Numbered from the stretch's first letter, positions 11,480 to 23,130 are shown. The stretch: 64,000 bases of DNA from Limnomonas spitsbergensis (GCA_037349105.1 JAYJMM010000038.1:3880501-3944500), one strand, 5' to 3'. Notes: generated from the sequence alone by a model not told the origin. Translations and numbers: made by a program.

Positions 11480-13153
11480 TATATCTGCAGAAGCAGCAGA
11501 TGCTTCGTATTCAATGCATGAGATCTTGTAGATCCTGTTGAGAGTGAGGGGTGTATTAGTTGCTGAAATCATCTGAGTGTCCCGTGAATCATGGACAAAG
11601 AGAGCTCTCTCCAGCACATTTTGCCATACCACCTTGTATGCACCCTGGTATGCACCATTTGCATTTATGTACACATGTATATCTTTGGGCCAGAACAGCT
11701 TCAGCCCATGCCGCAGGCTACCAGGACAGGAGTGAGGGTCTTGCTTTGCTGGAAATGTTGTTTTCCAAAATTTCGTATTAGGGCTCGCTTTTATTCAATG
11801 TACACCTTGATCATGGCTTGTTCACATTTCATGACATCTGGAAACGTTGAGAAGATTCTTAACATTCACGTTTTGTGATATGTCCTTTTGTTGCATGGGA
11901 TCAGGCAAGGTGGATACTACTAGTAGTATAAGCCCCTGATTATAAGTGTGTGAAGTATGCCTTTGTCCTGGATGTCATTGTGGGCTCTTAATTTACAAAG
12001 GCTTATTATTTATGAAGGCTTGTTTTTATGAAGGCCTGTTATGTACAAAGGCTTATAATTTTGAAGGCTTGTTATTTACGAGGGTGGGCACAGTAAGGAC
12101 CCGTGCATGTGCCTTCATTATGGTTCTCCATGAACTGTGCACATACAACTTCTGTACAACAGTTGCTGCGACTCCCGTCAGATTATCTGTTAATCAGTTG
12201 ATGAGTAGTACGTTTTGTAATTCTGGTACATCAAATGATCCTCATTTGGTATAAAGTGTGTGGCTAGTGTGGCTTCAATGCTGCTTCAAACATTGCCATC
12301 CTTGCGTGTCAAACTTAATATCCAGGGAAAGTCTATTGCATACTGTATCACGCACCTGGCTTGCAGCTACAGCGATTCTTAACTGGCCCTAGTCAATGAC
12401 ATTACCGGTACACCTGTGGGACATGCTGCAAAGGCTCGGCCGCATGGGCACCCGACTGTCTAGTCGAGAGGGGGGGGAGAAGGCAAGAGGATAAAGGCAA
12501 GGAACAGACGGAAAAAGGAGAGGAAAAATAAGTACCACTCCAGAAAGCGAAGGAAGCCCAAAGAAACTCCCTGAAAAATAGAGGAAAGAAACAAACAAAC
12601 CAGACAGAAGGTCAGGAAAACCCGGAAAGAGGAAATAAAGTAAGGGAACACACAAAGGGCTAGAAAAAAAATCCACTAGTGCCTTACCTGGCCCTAGTAG
12701 TGTCCCACTCACCTACCTTGCAAGTTAACCCAGCCCACTTGGTGCTGTCAGTGACGCTCCCCATAGGGATTGAAGTACGAGTCGACAATTGCGTGGCGCA
12801 TGATGCAGGGGGTGGGGGTGCGCGAGTGACAGCAATCAGGAACAATCGCATCCAGCAGAGCGGACCATGCCTGCATGCATGCAGATGTTTATGAACGGGT
12901 GAGAAGCAGCAGCAGGGGCGTGGCGGGTTTTGTAATCCAGGGGATTTTAAAAGTGAGAAAGCTACGCACGTCCCACGTTACATGGCTGGAGCCAGGAATG
13001 CAAGGGAACTGCGCAGCAGCCTTTGAGCTGTTTCTGACCATTCATGCCGACCATGCAGGCTAGCAAACTTACAGAGCATGGTATATCCATTGCCTCATCC
13101 TCATGGCAGTACGGTTTCAGTACCGGGCAGTACGGTTTCAGTACCTGTTTCAG
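11480..13153. other. Gene-less stretch with a box-repeat insertion
   Basis: No gene was recognised. Around 11990-12080 there is a short degenerate tandem repeat built on AAGGCTTATTATTTATGAAGG-like units. From 12392 a box repeat with its purine-rich tail is inserted (listed separately). The remainder shows nothing I can name. Confidence 0.5.
12392..12670 (+). mobile_element. Box-repeat copy 1 with purine-rich tail
   Basis: Bases 12392-12460 match the family box (GTCAATGACATTACCGGTAC ... GGCTCGGCCGCATGGGCACC), followed by about 200 bases that are almost entirely purine on this strand. The same box-plus-purine-tail arrangement occurs in other copies, which indicates a dispersed element rather than local simple sequence. 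No coding capacity. Confidence 0.6.
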
Positions 13154-13303
13154 GTCAAGAAGGATGCCCTCTCTGGGGAACTGCCTGTGTTACTGCCAGC
13201 GATACCGCTGCCTGTAGCACCACCGCCTCCTCTGCATCCGCCGCCACCCCCGCCACTCATGCACCTCATGCGGGCAGCTTTCTGGAGTATCAAGGGTCTG
13301 TGA
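13154..13303 (+). CDS. Possible Pro-rich terminal exon
   Basis: A TTTCAG acceptor at 13153 opens a frame of 49 residues ending at TGA 13301-13303. It starts VKKDALSGELPVLLPAIPL and then has a Pro-rich stretch. Phase 0 would fit the donor CCA|GTAAGG near 11241 of the upstream gene, which would make it an alternative last exon across a transposon-bearing intron. Evidence is limited to the splice site and composition. Just upstream, 13103-13145 contains a small duplicate of GCAGTACGGTTTCAGTACC. Confidence 0.25.
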   Translation, partial: VKKDALSGELPVLLPAIPLPVAPPPPLHPPPPPPLMHLMRAAFWSIKGL

Positions 13304-14051
13304 GGTTGCCTAAACAAGCGAAGGATCAAACAAGTGTGCAATGTTTGGAACCTTGAACCATCGGCTTGTGGAGGATGCCGTAATGCTGAGGTGGGCACGC
13401 TGCAAAACAGCTAGGCGCAACAATGGGTGTGGGCGGAGGAGGAGGATGATAGGTTACAAGAAGGACAGGGCCTGTGTTGCCAGCCTCGCCTTCGTTAGGA
13501 AAGTGCAAGCAAGCAGGCTCTACAGGTCTTCAGCAAGCGCTGGTGAAAGAAGAGGTCCAATTTGTGCTAGGGAAGAGGAGGAAGTTTTTATGACATCATA
13601 CCTGCATGGCAGCATGGGCCTTGCCTGCTCAAAACAGTCTCGGCCGCATCATGGATGTCCAACCGTCTGAAGGGGAGGCATTAGGCAGTAGCAGGGACTG
13701 AGAAGGGTTGGGCCTTTCTGACATGGTGCATCCGAGAGGCTGTCAAAGCTATGACGAACGAACTGCAGGGACACCGCCTCTCTTTCTCAGGAAACAAGAT
13801 CTCGCTAAAACCTCGCCATACCAACCGGAGAGGGGTGTCATTGGAAATTGCTCACCGCAACCGTCTAAACTGCAATTGCACGCATCGCAAGATGCATGGC
13901 CGCGGCCATGGCCGGCACTGGTAGCATCCCGTTGTCTGTGTGCTGCCCGCATCATACTTTTCGAGAGCTAGTTAGCAACATCCACGTCACCTGCTGCAGA
14001 TCAGCAGGTAACAAGGTCGTCGAGTTCGACAGCATCTGCGTCAGGACCCTC

Positions 14052-14802
14052 AACAGGACACCTCACTGAATGAGGTGACCCTCGCCCTCGTCAGCAGGAC
14101 ACCTCATTAAATGAGGTGACCCTCGTCAGCAGGTCACCTCATTGAATGAGGTGACCCTCGTCAGCAGGTCACCTCATTGAATGAGGTGACCCTCGCCCTC
14201 GTCAGCAGGTCACCTCATTGAATGAGGTGACCCTCGCCCTCGTCTGCAGGACACCTCATTGAATGAGATGATGCTCGTCAGCAGGTCACCTCATTGAATG
14301 AGGTGATCCTGGTCAGCAGGTCACCTTATTGAATGAGGTGACCCTCGTCAGCAGGTCACCTCGTTGAATGAGATGACCCTCGTCAGCAGGTCACCTCATT
14401 GAATGAGATGACGCTCGTCAGCAGGTCACCTCATTGAATGAGGTGATCCTGGTCAGCAGGTCACCTCATTGTATGAGATGACGCTCGTCAGCAGGTCACC
14501 TCGTTGAATGAGGTGACCCTCGTCAGCAGGTCACCTCATTCAATGAGATGTGATCCTGGTCAGCAGGTCACCTCATTGAATGAGGTGACCTTCGTCAGCA
14601 GGTCATTCATTGAGTGAGGTGACCCTGGTCAGCTTGTCAGCTCATTGAATGAGGTGACCCTCGTCAGCAGGTCACCTCATTGAATGACGTGACCCTCGTC
14701 AGCAGGTCATTTCATTAAATGAGGTGACCCTCGTCAGCAGGTCATTCATTGAGTGAGGTGACCCTGGTCAGCAGGTCACCTCATTGAATGAGGTGACCCT
14801 CG
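14052..14802. repeat. 35-bp palindromic satellite, about 21 copies
   Basis: The unit is CAGCAGGTCACCTCATTGAA then TGAGGTGACCCTCGT. Within each unit, GGTCACCTCATT and AATGAGGTGACC are perfect reverse complements around a single base, so every copy can fold into a 12-bp stem. Several copies keep compensating or paired differences, while others break the stem (GAATGAGATGA). The array ends about 140 bases before the start codon of the SGNH gene at 14942. Inter-unit sequence is part of the repeat, not unique spacers, so this is not CRISPR. Confidence 0.85.
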
Positions 14803-14941
14803 CGAAACATCACACTTAAAATATGACGTATGCATATAGCTGCGTCATCGGCATGAGCGAAAGCACAGCAGCAAGCAACACTTGCCGACAGGCAACACAT
14901 GCAGCACATGCAGCAGGCGAAACCATCAGACAGGCTGCAGG

Positions 14942-17591
14942 ATGGTCTTATGCGGTTGCCCTTACAGAGCGCGTCATCTGGACACTGCAGCCCTGGTGGC
15001 GTTCCTTGCATTCTTCCTCCTCGCCGTCAGGTCCGCAAGAGGCGAGGCCGCCCTCCCCGACATGCACAGCTGGAACCTCCACGTTGGGAATGAGCCAGAA
15101 GAGTTACGGCTGTGGACAAGAGAGGACATACAGGCAGCAGCGTCTGTGCTGCACCACAAGCAGATGCAGCCGCTGCTGCAAAAACTAGGCAGCGGGCAAG
15201 CCATCACCGTTGTGGCGTTCGGGGATTCGATTACCAAAAACTTTGGTGGGTAATGGACGGCAGAAGCCAGGGCTGGGATGACTGCCCCATGGAGGCACAG
15301 GGCCATGCGTGCTCATTCGAGGAGATCTGAAGAGCTGGCTGTGAAGAAAGAAAAGCTCGACAGTATAGAGTGGCTTGGCATGCAGTTATGTCAGCAATTG
15401 TCGCATGCATGCCCCCCTCCAAGCAGGCCTCCCACCCAGCGGCCATGCAATCCTCCCACTCAGCCCACATGTTCCCACTCATGCATGCATGCCTCCTGTC
15501 CAACCCCATGTCCAGCAACATAATCATCACGGGGCTCCCTCTGGATTCCCCCTTTCTGTTCTCCCTCAATATGAGAATGCATGGCTCTAACCAGAATACT
15601 TCGTTAAAGTCATGTACCCTCAGCACTGCCTGATCTGTGCCCCGCCACCGCTGCTATTGTCCTGCTGACTGCCCCAGGAGGTTGCTTCCAGAGAGATCCT
15701 CTGCACATGAACGCCACCATCGCTGTCCCAAGCAGTTTATTTGAGCATATGTGCCACCAAGCGACCAGCACCTCCGGCTGGCTCTCCGCCTTCATGCGCA
15801 CGCTCAACTCAACGTGGCCGCACAGAGATCACATCCTGGTCAACCTCGGCATTCCAGGCACATCGTTCCACGACTTTGCTCACAGTGTGTGCATCGAGCC
15901 GCTGCTGCCAGTCAAGGCAGACCTGCTTATCTTGGAGCATTTGCCGCACCTAGAGCCACTGCCCCCTGAGCTCTCAGTTCCCCTTCCCCTTCCCCTTCCC
16001 CCTCCTCCACCTCCTCCTCCTCCTCTCCTTCCCGCAAATCTCTCTCCTCCTCCTCCTCCTTCTCTTCTTCTGGCGAGTTGGTTGAGCTGCTGCTCCTCAG
16101 GCTGCGTCGTAAGTTTGCTGAGAATTCCAACCATGAGGACTCCAGCACTGGCCAGCCACCCCTGCCTGCCACCATCCTCCTGAACATGCACCGCCTCATC
16201 GACTTTGGGACGCCCTCGCTCAGCAACCTGACGGCGTGCGTCGCCAGCCGCGGCGCCTTGTGCGCCTCGACTTGCCCGGACAGTTTCTGGCGCCTGCCGG
16301 CCGCGGGCATTGAGGACTTGGCCGCCGAGCTCAGCACTAACAGCATTGCCGCTCACTACGGGCTGACGTCCCTATCCTTCACCAAGGTGTTGCGCAGTAT
16401 CCTCAGGCGGCACGCGGCCGGACACATCCTGAGACCACTGCCGACGCCGACGCCACTGCAGGCGGCTGCGACGGATGAGCCCCAGGCAGCCGACCACGGG
16501 AGCAGCAGCAGCAACAGCTGTGCGTCACCTGCCCTGTCTGAGTGCCAGGTGCTATCTGCTTTGTACAAAGACTTCATACACCCCTCTGAGCTTGGAAAGC
16601 TGCTGCTGGCTGACCTGCTCGTGGACTGCCTTGCCGGCGCGGGCGACGCCCTTCGCCTCCTCAAGCAGGCCAGCGACCAATACAAGAGCAGGCATGCTGT
16701 AGATGGCGGGTGCATGGAAGGTGACTGCAGCCAGCAGCCGCTACCGCAACCATTGCATGTCCACGGTGGTGCAATGCCCATGATGCGTTGCTTTGGCACG
16801 GCAGGCAACCCGATGCAGCCCGCCGAGCAGATGGTGGTGCTGAAAGCCAACGGCTGGGCGACCGTTGTTGAGGAGGAGGGCAGGTACCGGCCAGGCTGGG
16901 TCGCAACAGAGCCGGGGTCAACACTGCGGGTAGCGGTGGACACGGCGTTCGGCGACGCGGAAGCGGTGCGGAACCGGAAGGTTTCCGTGCAGCTGAGTTT
17001 CCTGACGTCCTATGAGCGTATGGGCCGGGCAAACGTCTCGTGCGCAGGCGGGTGCAGGTGTGGGGGCAAGGTTTTTGATGGCCACCACCGGCGGCACAGG
17101 CACTCAGTGCCGGAGGGCGTGGTGTTGACCCTGAAGGCGAGCGAGGACTGCATTGTCCAGGTACAGGAGTTGGGTTTGGGGTTTGGGGTGGGGTGGTTGG
17201 GTGGTGCATTTAGAGCCTGCCCTGTCACGCTCGGGTACACATGGTGGGTAAACTGTGGTATGTGCATGTATGACACGGGTCCTGACATGGGGGTGTATGG
17301 ACATGTGTTTGTCCTGAGATAAGGTCGTCCCGATATGGAGGTGTTCTGATGGAGGTTTGTGGCATGGGGATCTTGACTTGGGCAGACAACCTGCCCCCTT
17401 CACCGCCCTTGATCTACTAATCCTGGGGTTGAGACCTGCCCCCTGCCCTCTTGCCCCCACTCTTCTGTTAGGTGGTGGTTTTGAACGAAACCAACTCCAA
17501 TGGGACTAAGGTGAAGCTGACCCAGTTGGCAGTGAAAACCTGGGTGGCGGCAAGCAGCAGCAGCAGGGCCACTGGAAAGCTGATGGAGTGA
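14942..17591 (+). CDS. Secreted or membrane-anchored SGNH hydrolase with Cys-rich beta-domain (paralog A)
   Basis: Exons are 14942-15245, 15678-17160 and 17472-17591. ATG 14942 is the first in-frame ATG. It is followed by the hydrophobic signal or anchor ALVAFLAFFLLAV. GDSIT is at about residues 94-98, with Ser96 as the presumed nucleophile, and the intron splits the codon right after GDSITKNF, giving GDSITKNFGGCFQ. The Asp-x-x-His block is DFIHPSELG. A C-terminal domain follows with RPGWVATEPGS, SYERMGRANVSCAGGCRC and a final strand in exon 3. The order signal/SGNH/beta-domain matches the neighbour at 18568, which is clearly a tandem paralog. The exact substrate is unknown; SGNH esterases often remove acyl groups from glycans or lipids. 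A pure-pyrimidine stretch at about 15970-16071 shifts the frame. Either it is an intron (15977-16077, 101 bases, phase 0, total then 601 residues) or an indel. The neighbour's SSGE residues align with codons inside the putative intron end, which favours an indel. Confidence 0.8.
15960..16071 (+). repeat. Homopyrimidine tract inside an SGNH coding exon
   Basis: About 100 bases of almost only C and T (CTTCCCC and CTCCTCCTCC units) interrupt the frame between LEHLPHLEP and the conserved LLLLRLRRKF segment. The paralog has only a few residues here (QGKSSGESAE). No AG dinucleotide occurs between 15977 and 16075. Confidence 0.8.
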
Positions 17592-18567
17592 CGGATGGGC
17601 CGGCCTCTTTCAAATGGAAGGTGCAGTCTTGGTGGGGTACCTTGTACCCCCTCTGCTTGTACCGGTACCGGTATTACTTTGAGCATTATATTACAAAATT
17701 CAATTTAAACTTTAGGAGTGCAATTTGATAAATTTTATTGCATAAAAGCAGCCGTCGGCACTGGATGGTAACATGGCTGATTGCGGGTGACAGTCAGGGC
17801 AGGCAGCGGAGCTTTAGTGATGGGCTTGCTGTGCGTTGCTGCCTTGAATCGTATGAGGTTGCAGTGTCTTCATTTAGCTTGACATGATAACATGTTCCCT
17901 ACTAGGGAATGAAGAATCTATGACGCCGTCCGTCCTAACCTGAAGACCCTGAAGCTTGAACTCTAAAAACTGAGCAGAACATCCCTGGGTCATCCCGATG
18001 GCATGGGATGACTTAAATATGCATGCTCTGTGTTTCTGATTGGGGAGGTCGCAAGAGCCTGTGCGTGCCGTCTTACATGGCCAGTAGTGTGAAGAAGCGT
18101 GAGGCCCAGCTTGTTTTGGACGATTGCCCACTTTCAGAAATCATGCATGACGCGGCAGGGCGAGATTATTCCTCATGTGCCTTTGGTGTGTGGCATGTCT
18201 GGCCGGGGCGATATGGGTGTCTACTGCTGCTCGGATGGCTCAAGACAGGTTTGATGTTCCATGGTCATCCAAACTTGATAGCGTTCAAATGTCTATATCA
18301 CTCTATCACGGGCCCGGCAGTGTAAATACCCGAATCTCTTCAGCCCTTCAGCTCCAGGCATATTCTCAGAGAAGATATCGTTTCCGCCTTTTGATGTTTA
18401 TTGTCATCCCTGAACACTTGCAGCGTTAGGGGCATACACACATACATACCCGCCGCTAGAACTTCGTGCCGAAGGAAGCGACAGCCCAATATTCGAAATC
18501 AGATACGCACTTCGCGGGGCTTTTTTAAACCATCCTTCAAAGTTTCGCATGACATGATTTCTTTGTG
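17592..18567. other. Spacer between the two SGNH paralogs
   Basis: About 980 bases with no supported exon. It contains the 3' UTR of paralog A and the promoter of paralog B. A TGTAA at about 18321 is far from the stop and may or may not be used. Confidence 0.4.
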
Positions 18568-19538
18568 ATGGGGCACCGATTAAGGACGGGTTTCAACTTC
18601 GCCATTTGGCTCCTCAGGATTTTTCGAGGGTGCGTATGCGCGACCTTGCCCACTGACATTGAGAAATGGAGCGTGAGCAGAAGTGATGATTTGTTGCAAA
18701 TGGACATTTTGCGAATGTGGGATCGATCCGATCTCGATCAGGCTTCGGCAGTTGTTAACTACAACCAGATGCAGCCTTTCCTGGAAAAACTTTACAGCGG
18801 ACAGCCGATCACTGTTGTGGCATTTGGAGACTCCATCACTTACCATGGTGCGGCAAGCAATGCCTTCCTCGAAACCTTTGTGCATGGACTTGATACAAAT
18901 TGCATGCACTTGCTTTAGACTCCATCACGTACCATGGTGCGGCTAGAGACAGCCTCCTTCGAAACCTTCATGCATGGACTTGCTACAAATTGCATGCACT
19001 TGCTAAAGACTGCATGCACTTGCTGAAGCTAAAGACTGCATGCACTTGCCAAAGACTGCTGTGCAACATCATTGCACTGCCCATTATCGCACTACCTATG
19101 CGGCAGCTTTGCACCTTCTCTCACCTGCTTGCTTACAGCACACATGCAGCATGTGGGACAGATTGTGCTAAATCCAGTTAAATAATTCTTATTACCTGTG
19201 CCAATACAGGAATTAGGGCAAGACTTTACTCTGGGCTTTGGATTATGGGAGCCTCGTTAATATTGCAGCCCAACCTCTGTCGCTCAACATGCTGATGCCC
19301 AGCCCCTCTGTCACTAACTGATAATGGAAGTTGGAGCACCCATTTCATGCATGGGGAATTTGGGGACATAATTTGGGTACTGTCCAGGCATTTGCTACGG
19401 AAGAGGATCAACCCCTTTTTTCTTGGCCATGACAGAGACAGCTGGATGGCTGTTTGTAAGCAGAGGGTCCCTCCCCCCAGCCCTGCCCCCTGGGCATCCA
19501 ATGAACTGATGAAACATGCCCTAAATAGAAACTGAACC

Positions 19539-19586
<48 letters not shown>

Positions 19587-21613
19587 TCTGGGCAGGTGGC
19601 TGCTTCCAACTGGACCTGGCCCACATGCAACACAGCGTTTACACCACAAGCCCCGCCTTTGACATTGTGTGCAAGCAGGCCACCACGTCCTCGGGCTGGC
19701 TCTCGCTTTTCATGCACGCGGTCAACTCCACGTGGCCGCACGCTGGGCACCTTCTGATCAACAATGGTATCCCCAGCCACGTGTTCGGCAACTTTGCACA
19801 CGACGTATGCATCGAGCCGCTGCTGCCCACACTCAGTGCCGATCTGCTGATCCTGGAGCACCTGCCATACCTCGAGCCGCAGGGCAAGTCCTCCGGAGAG
19901 TCCGCAGAGATCCTCCTGCACCGCCTGCAGCTCAAGTGGAACAGCTCGCGGATGCCCCCCGCCATCTTCCTCAACGCGCACCGCGTGGTGGACCACCATT
20001 CACAATGGGAGGACCAGATCGGACGCTGCCTCGCCAGCTTGCACGGACGCGCCTGCGCCAGCGAGTGCCCGGACAGCTTCAAGGGCTTGCCGACCGAGGC
20101 GAGCGCGCGGCTGCCGCAGGAGATTGAGACGCACAATGTCGCCGCACACTATGCCATGACCTCTATATCCTACACGGCGCTGCTGCGCCACTTGGTGGCA
20201 AAACACGGCGCGGCGCCGGCGGGCAGCCAGTTGACTGAGTGCCAGACGCTTGCGCATGTGTTCCGTGACCCAGTGCATCCCAGCCTGCTCGGGGACCTGC
20301 TGCTTGCGGACCTGCTGATCCACTACCTGGCTCGATCGGAGGCGCAATACCAAGAAGAGCTTCAAAAGGATCCCTCAACCTCGTTGCAGCTTAAGCTGGG
20401 CCTTGCTGCCGACGCGGCTACTCTTGCTGTCTCTGGGTTGGACGGTGCCCCGGGTGGCAGGGAGCATCAGCGGCGGGTGGGAGGCCCGCGGCGCCCGGAA
20501 CAGCCCCTGCACCCCGGCAGCACTTTGGTCCCCGCGCTGCGCTGCTTCGGGACTGATGGGGACCATGTCATGTCCACCGGCGGCGTGCACCCGCCAGACG
20601 CGATCGCTGTGCTCAAGTCTGAGGGCTGGATTCTGGTCCGCGAGGAGTATGGCAAGTTCAAGCCGGGCTGGGTGGCGACGCAGCCAGGTGCAGCGCTGTG
20701 GATCTCGGTAGACACGGCGATCGGAGCCGAGGCCGCCGTGGCAGCAGCCTCGTCTGGCCGCGGCGTCGTCGTGGACCTGACTGTGCTGAGCTCCTACGAG
20801 CACATGGGAAAGGCGAATGTGTCGTGCGTGTCAGGGTGCAGATGCTATGGCGTGACGTTGGACGGCCACCTCTTCTTCCAGCGCCACTCCGTGCCTAAAC
20901 AAATTGTGTTTGCGGTCACAGCCAGCGCGAAATGCGTGATCCAGGTGAAAGTGCTGCAAGGGTGTTTGTACAGAGGGAGGGGCGAAGAGAGGGAGAGGTG
21001 GGAGACGGGAGAGGGAGAGGGAGAGGGAGGGGAGAGAGGCGGGAGAGGGGGGAGAGAGGGAGAGGGGGGGAAGGGAGAGGGAGAGGGGGGAGAGAGGAGG
21101 GGAAGGGAGAGGGAGAGAGGGAGAGGCGGGAGACGCTGTTCGTGTCTCCCCCCTCTCCCACAGCGCCAACGCCTCCCTCCAACAGCCTTCATGTAGGGCC
21201 AGGCGGCAAACGTCTGGTCCTGGGTGAGCGGAGAGCTGTGCTGTGAAACGAAAGAGATGGACCTCTCAGCCCCGCTTTTAGGGCGCCCCGGTAGCGTAGG
21301 CCAACTTGCAGGTGTTAGCTAGCCCTCCGAAAAGCAGGACTGCTATGGTGAATATGCCGCCCTGGGGGACCTTGCTGTGCAGAGAACGAAAGGACACAAG
21401 TTTGCGTAAGCATGCATGATTTTTTCTCATGGTATTTTCATGCATGATATTTTCTCCCTGCTACCCATGGTCAGAGCCCCTGATTCACGATTGCCGCAGG
21501 TGCTTGTTCTGAATAAGACAAACTCTGGGGAGCACAAGGTCAAGATTACCCAGGTGGCAGTCAAGAGCTGGCTGGACATGAAGCAGCAGCTTGGGACGTT
21601 ACCTGCGCATTAA
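18568..21613 (+). CDS. Secreted or membrane-anchored SGNH hydrolase with Cys-rich beta-domain (paralog B)
   Basis: Exons 18568-18847, 19596-20944 and 21500-21613 join in phase to 580 residues. The N-terminus MGHRLRTGFNFAIWLLRIF looks like a signal anchor. GDSIT spans residues 87-91 (Ser89 presumed nucleophile), and the codon-splitting intron follows at the same place as in paralog A, giving GDSITYHGGCFQ. Shared blocks include SGWLSLFMHAVNSTWPH and FAHDVCIEPLLP. The Asp-x-x-His pair is Asp318/His321 in RDPVHPSLLG. The C-terminal beta-rich domain has KPGWVATQPGA, SYEHMGKANVSCVSGCRC and HSVPKQIVF, and ends in exon 3 with VLVLNKTNSGEHKVKITQVA. It is likely to act on secreted or cell-wall esters, but the substrate is unknown. 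Intron 1 holds a duplicate of the exon-1 end and a (CTG)15 tract next to the acceptor. Intron 2 begins about 30 bases before a purine (GGGAGA)n tract. Confidence 0.85.
18830..19065 (+). repeat. Tandem duplication of an exon end and its splice donor
   Basis: The sequence GACTCCATCACTTACCATGG then TGCGG, covering the last codons of SGNH exon 1 and its donor (CATG|GTGCGG), recurs at about 18918 as GACTCCATCACGTACCATGG then TGCGG. About 60 bases of intron (GAAACCTT.GTGCATGGACTT) are duplicated along with it. A shorter GACTGCATGCACTTGC motif then repeats several times. Unit length is about 85-90 bases. Confidence 0.8.
19540..19584 (+). repeat. (CTG)15 microsatellite at a splice acceptor
   Basis: Fifteen uninterrupted CTG triplets lie 11 bases before the acceptor GGGCAG at 19595, where a polypyrimidine tract would be expected in the SGNH paralog B intron. 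Confidence 0.9.
20970..21140 (+). repeat. Purine (GGGAGA)n tract in SGNH intron 2
   Basis: About 170 bases of GGGAGAGGGAGAGGG-type sequence begin roughly 30 bases after the donor at 20945. One frame through it happens to stay open, so a naive gene model could read a false Gly/Glu/Arg-rich tail. Confidence 0.8.
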
Positions 21614-22652
21614 ACTCCATCAGAATCCGGCTTTAGGCCACATGCTAGGTAAAAACTTCCAAGGCTGCATGCCTGCAAGGAGTCCTGCACTGTCATGGTC
21701 TCCAACAGACAGGTTTGAATCCCGAGCAATGGACAGTTAAGACACCTGAGTGGCCAGGACTAGTGACTGGGATACACTAGGGTGGTGGTGCATCCAGACA
21801 AGTAATCAGAGGTGCTGCTGCGCAGCACAAAAAACGGCAGAGCAGTCGGGTATGTGACTTTTCAGAGGGCAGGCGCAGCCAGGTGCGGACGGGGTCACCT
21901 GGACCCCATGCAAACCAGGGGGATCCCCCTGATGCAAACCCCCTCACCATGTTGCAGGATTTCAAAATATTTGTCAGAACTCTATCGCTGGCCAAGTGCG
22001 TGTTTTTAATGATGCGTGACACCAGGGGACAGCGTGACGACACCTTTCGTCATCCGCTGTGAGATCCAGCCCTGGTAGCTGAGTTTCTCATTTCTGCACC
22101 TTCGGCCGCCCAGGGGGGCTCTGCCGAAAATATGAAGGGTCGGCATCGTCTCTATGTGAGAAGGGAATTGGATGATCGAGCACACAAGCGGCTCTAATGG
22201 CCAGTTAGACCTTTGTACTGCACACAAAAATGTGTATTTTGTGATTTCGAGAGAGCTTCCCTCCTGAAGCATGTTAACACCCATGCAGGGTGTATACTGC
22301 TTGTAGCGTCATGTTTTCTGTGTTCGATACGTGGATCGATGTCATTTTGACGGTGCCATCTGGCTATGTGGCTTGGTGCTGTTACGTTTCATGTCCTGGC
22401 TGAGCGAGTGATTCCCAGCACAGCAGTGGCGGGGCCAATACTTTTAGTTTGTCTTTCAGGCATTTCAAACGCCTTCAATTTGAAAGCTTAACAGGATTCA
22501 AATGCGGAAATGCAATAAGACATCTGTAAGGGGGAAAGGGTGTACTTCCCTACATCCTACATCCCGTGGGAATTGTTGATCAAAGCTGTTTAGACCTCTT
22601 GCCCACTTTTTCATATTTGGGCCTTGCATATGCTCACCGTACAGACACATGG

Positions 22653-23041
22653 ATTGAGGGCTAGTTTCTATAAGGGCTGGGGATTCTGATTTATTTTCCT
22701 TGGGGAGAGGAGGGGGTGGGGGTCCTATTTGGTCCTCCTTTACTTGCTCTCCTCTCTTTACTTTTGGCTCTGCCTTTTGTTGAGGGCGTAGGAGGCATTG
22801 TGGAGGCCTAGTTTGTTGCTCTTCTTTGCCTTCTTGGAAATAGGCTTGAGAGGGGCTGCGATACTTCGGGCTTCCTTTTCCCTTTCAGAGAGTACTTCTT
22901 TCTCCTTACCCTATGTGTTCTTCTCCTTCTTTCCCTCTTACCTTCAGTAATTAAGTTTTTTTATTTTCTCCCAACGGGACAGTTGGGCGCCCAAGCGGCC
23001 GAGCCTTTTTGAGCAGGGCCCAGAGGTGTAATGTCATTGAC
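22653..23041 (-). mobile_element. Box-repeat copy 2 with long pyrimidine flank
   Basis: On the plus strand the element starts near TTGAGGGCTAGTTTCTATAA (22653), continues as a pyrimidine-rich tract, and ends with the box from CAGTTGGGCGCCCAAGCGGC to ATGTCATTGAC at 23041. The same start motif is seen before copy 10 at about 36880, so both ends are family features. Confidence 0.6.
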
Positions 23042-23130
23042 TGTTGGCTTATTCTACGAGGAACTGGTGAATCTCCAGTCTCCACTGGCTTCCTCCTTCT
23101 TCCCACTTGCCTTCAATTTATTTTCTTCAC

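Noticed and set aside
14052..14802. CRISPR-like regular palindromic repeats
   Set aside because: The whole 35-bp unit is repeated with no unique spacers, there are no cas genes, and the setting is a eukaryotic nuclear genome.
21700..21730. tRNA T-arm-like GGTTTGAATCCC
   Set aside because: No matching acceptor stem, D-arm or anticodon arm could be placed upstream; probably chance or a very old fragment.
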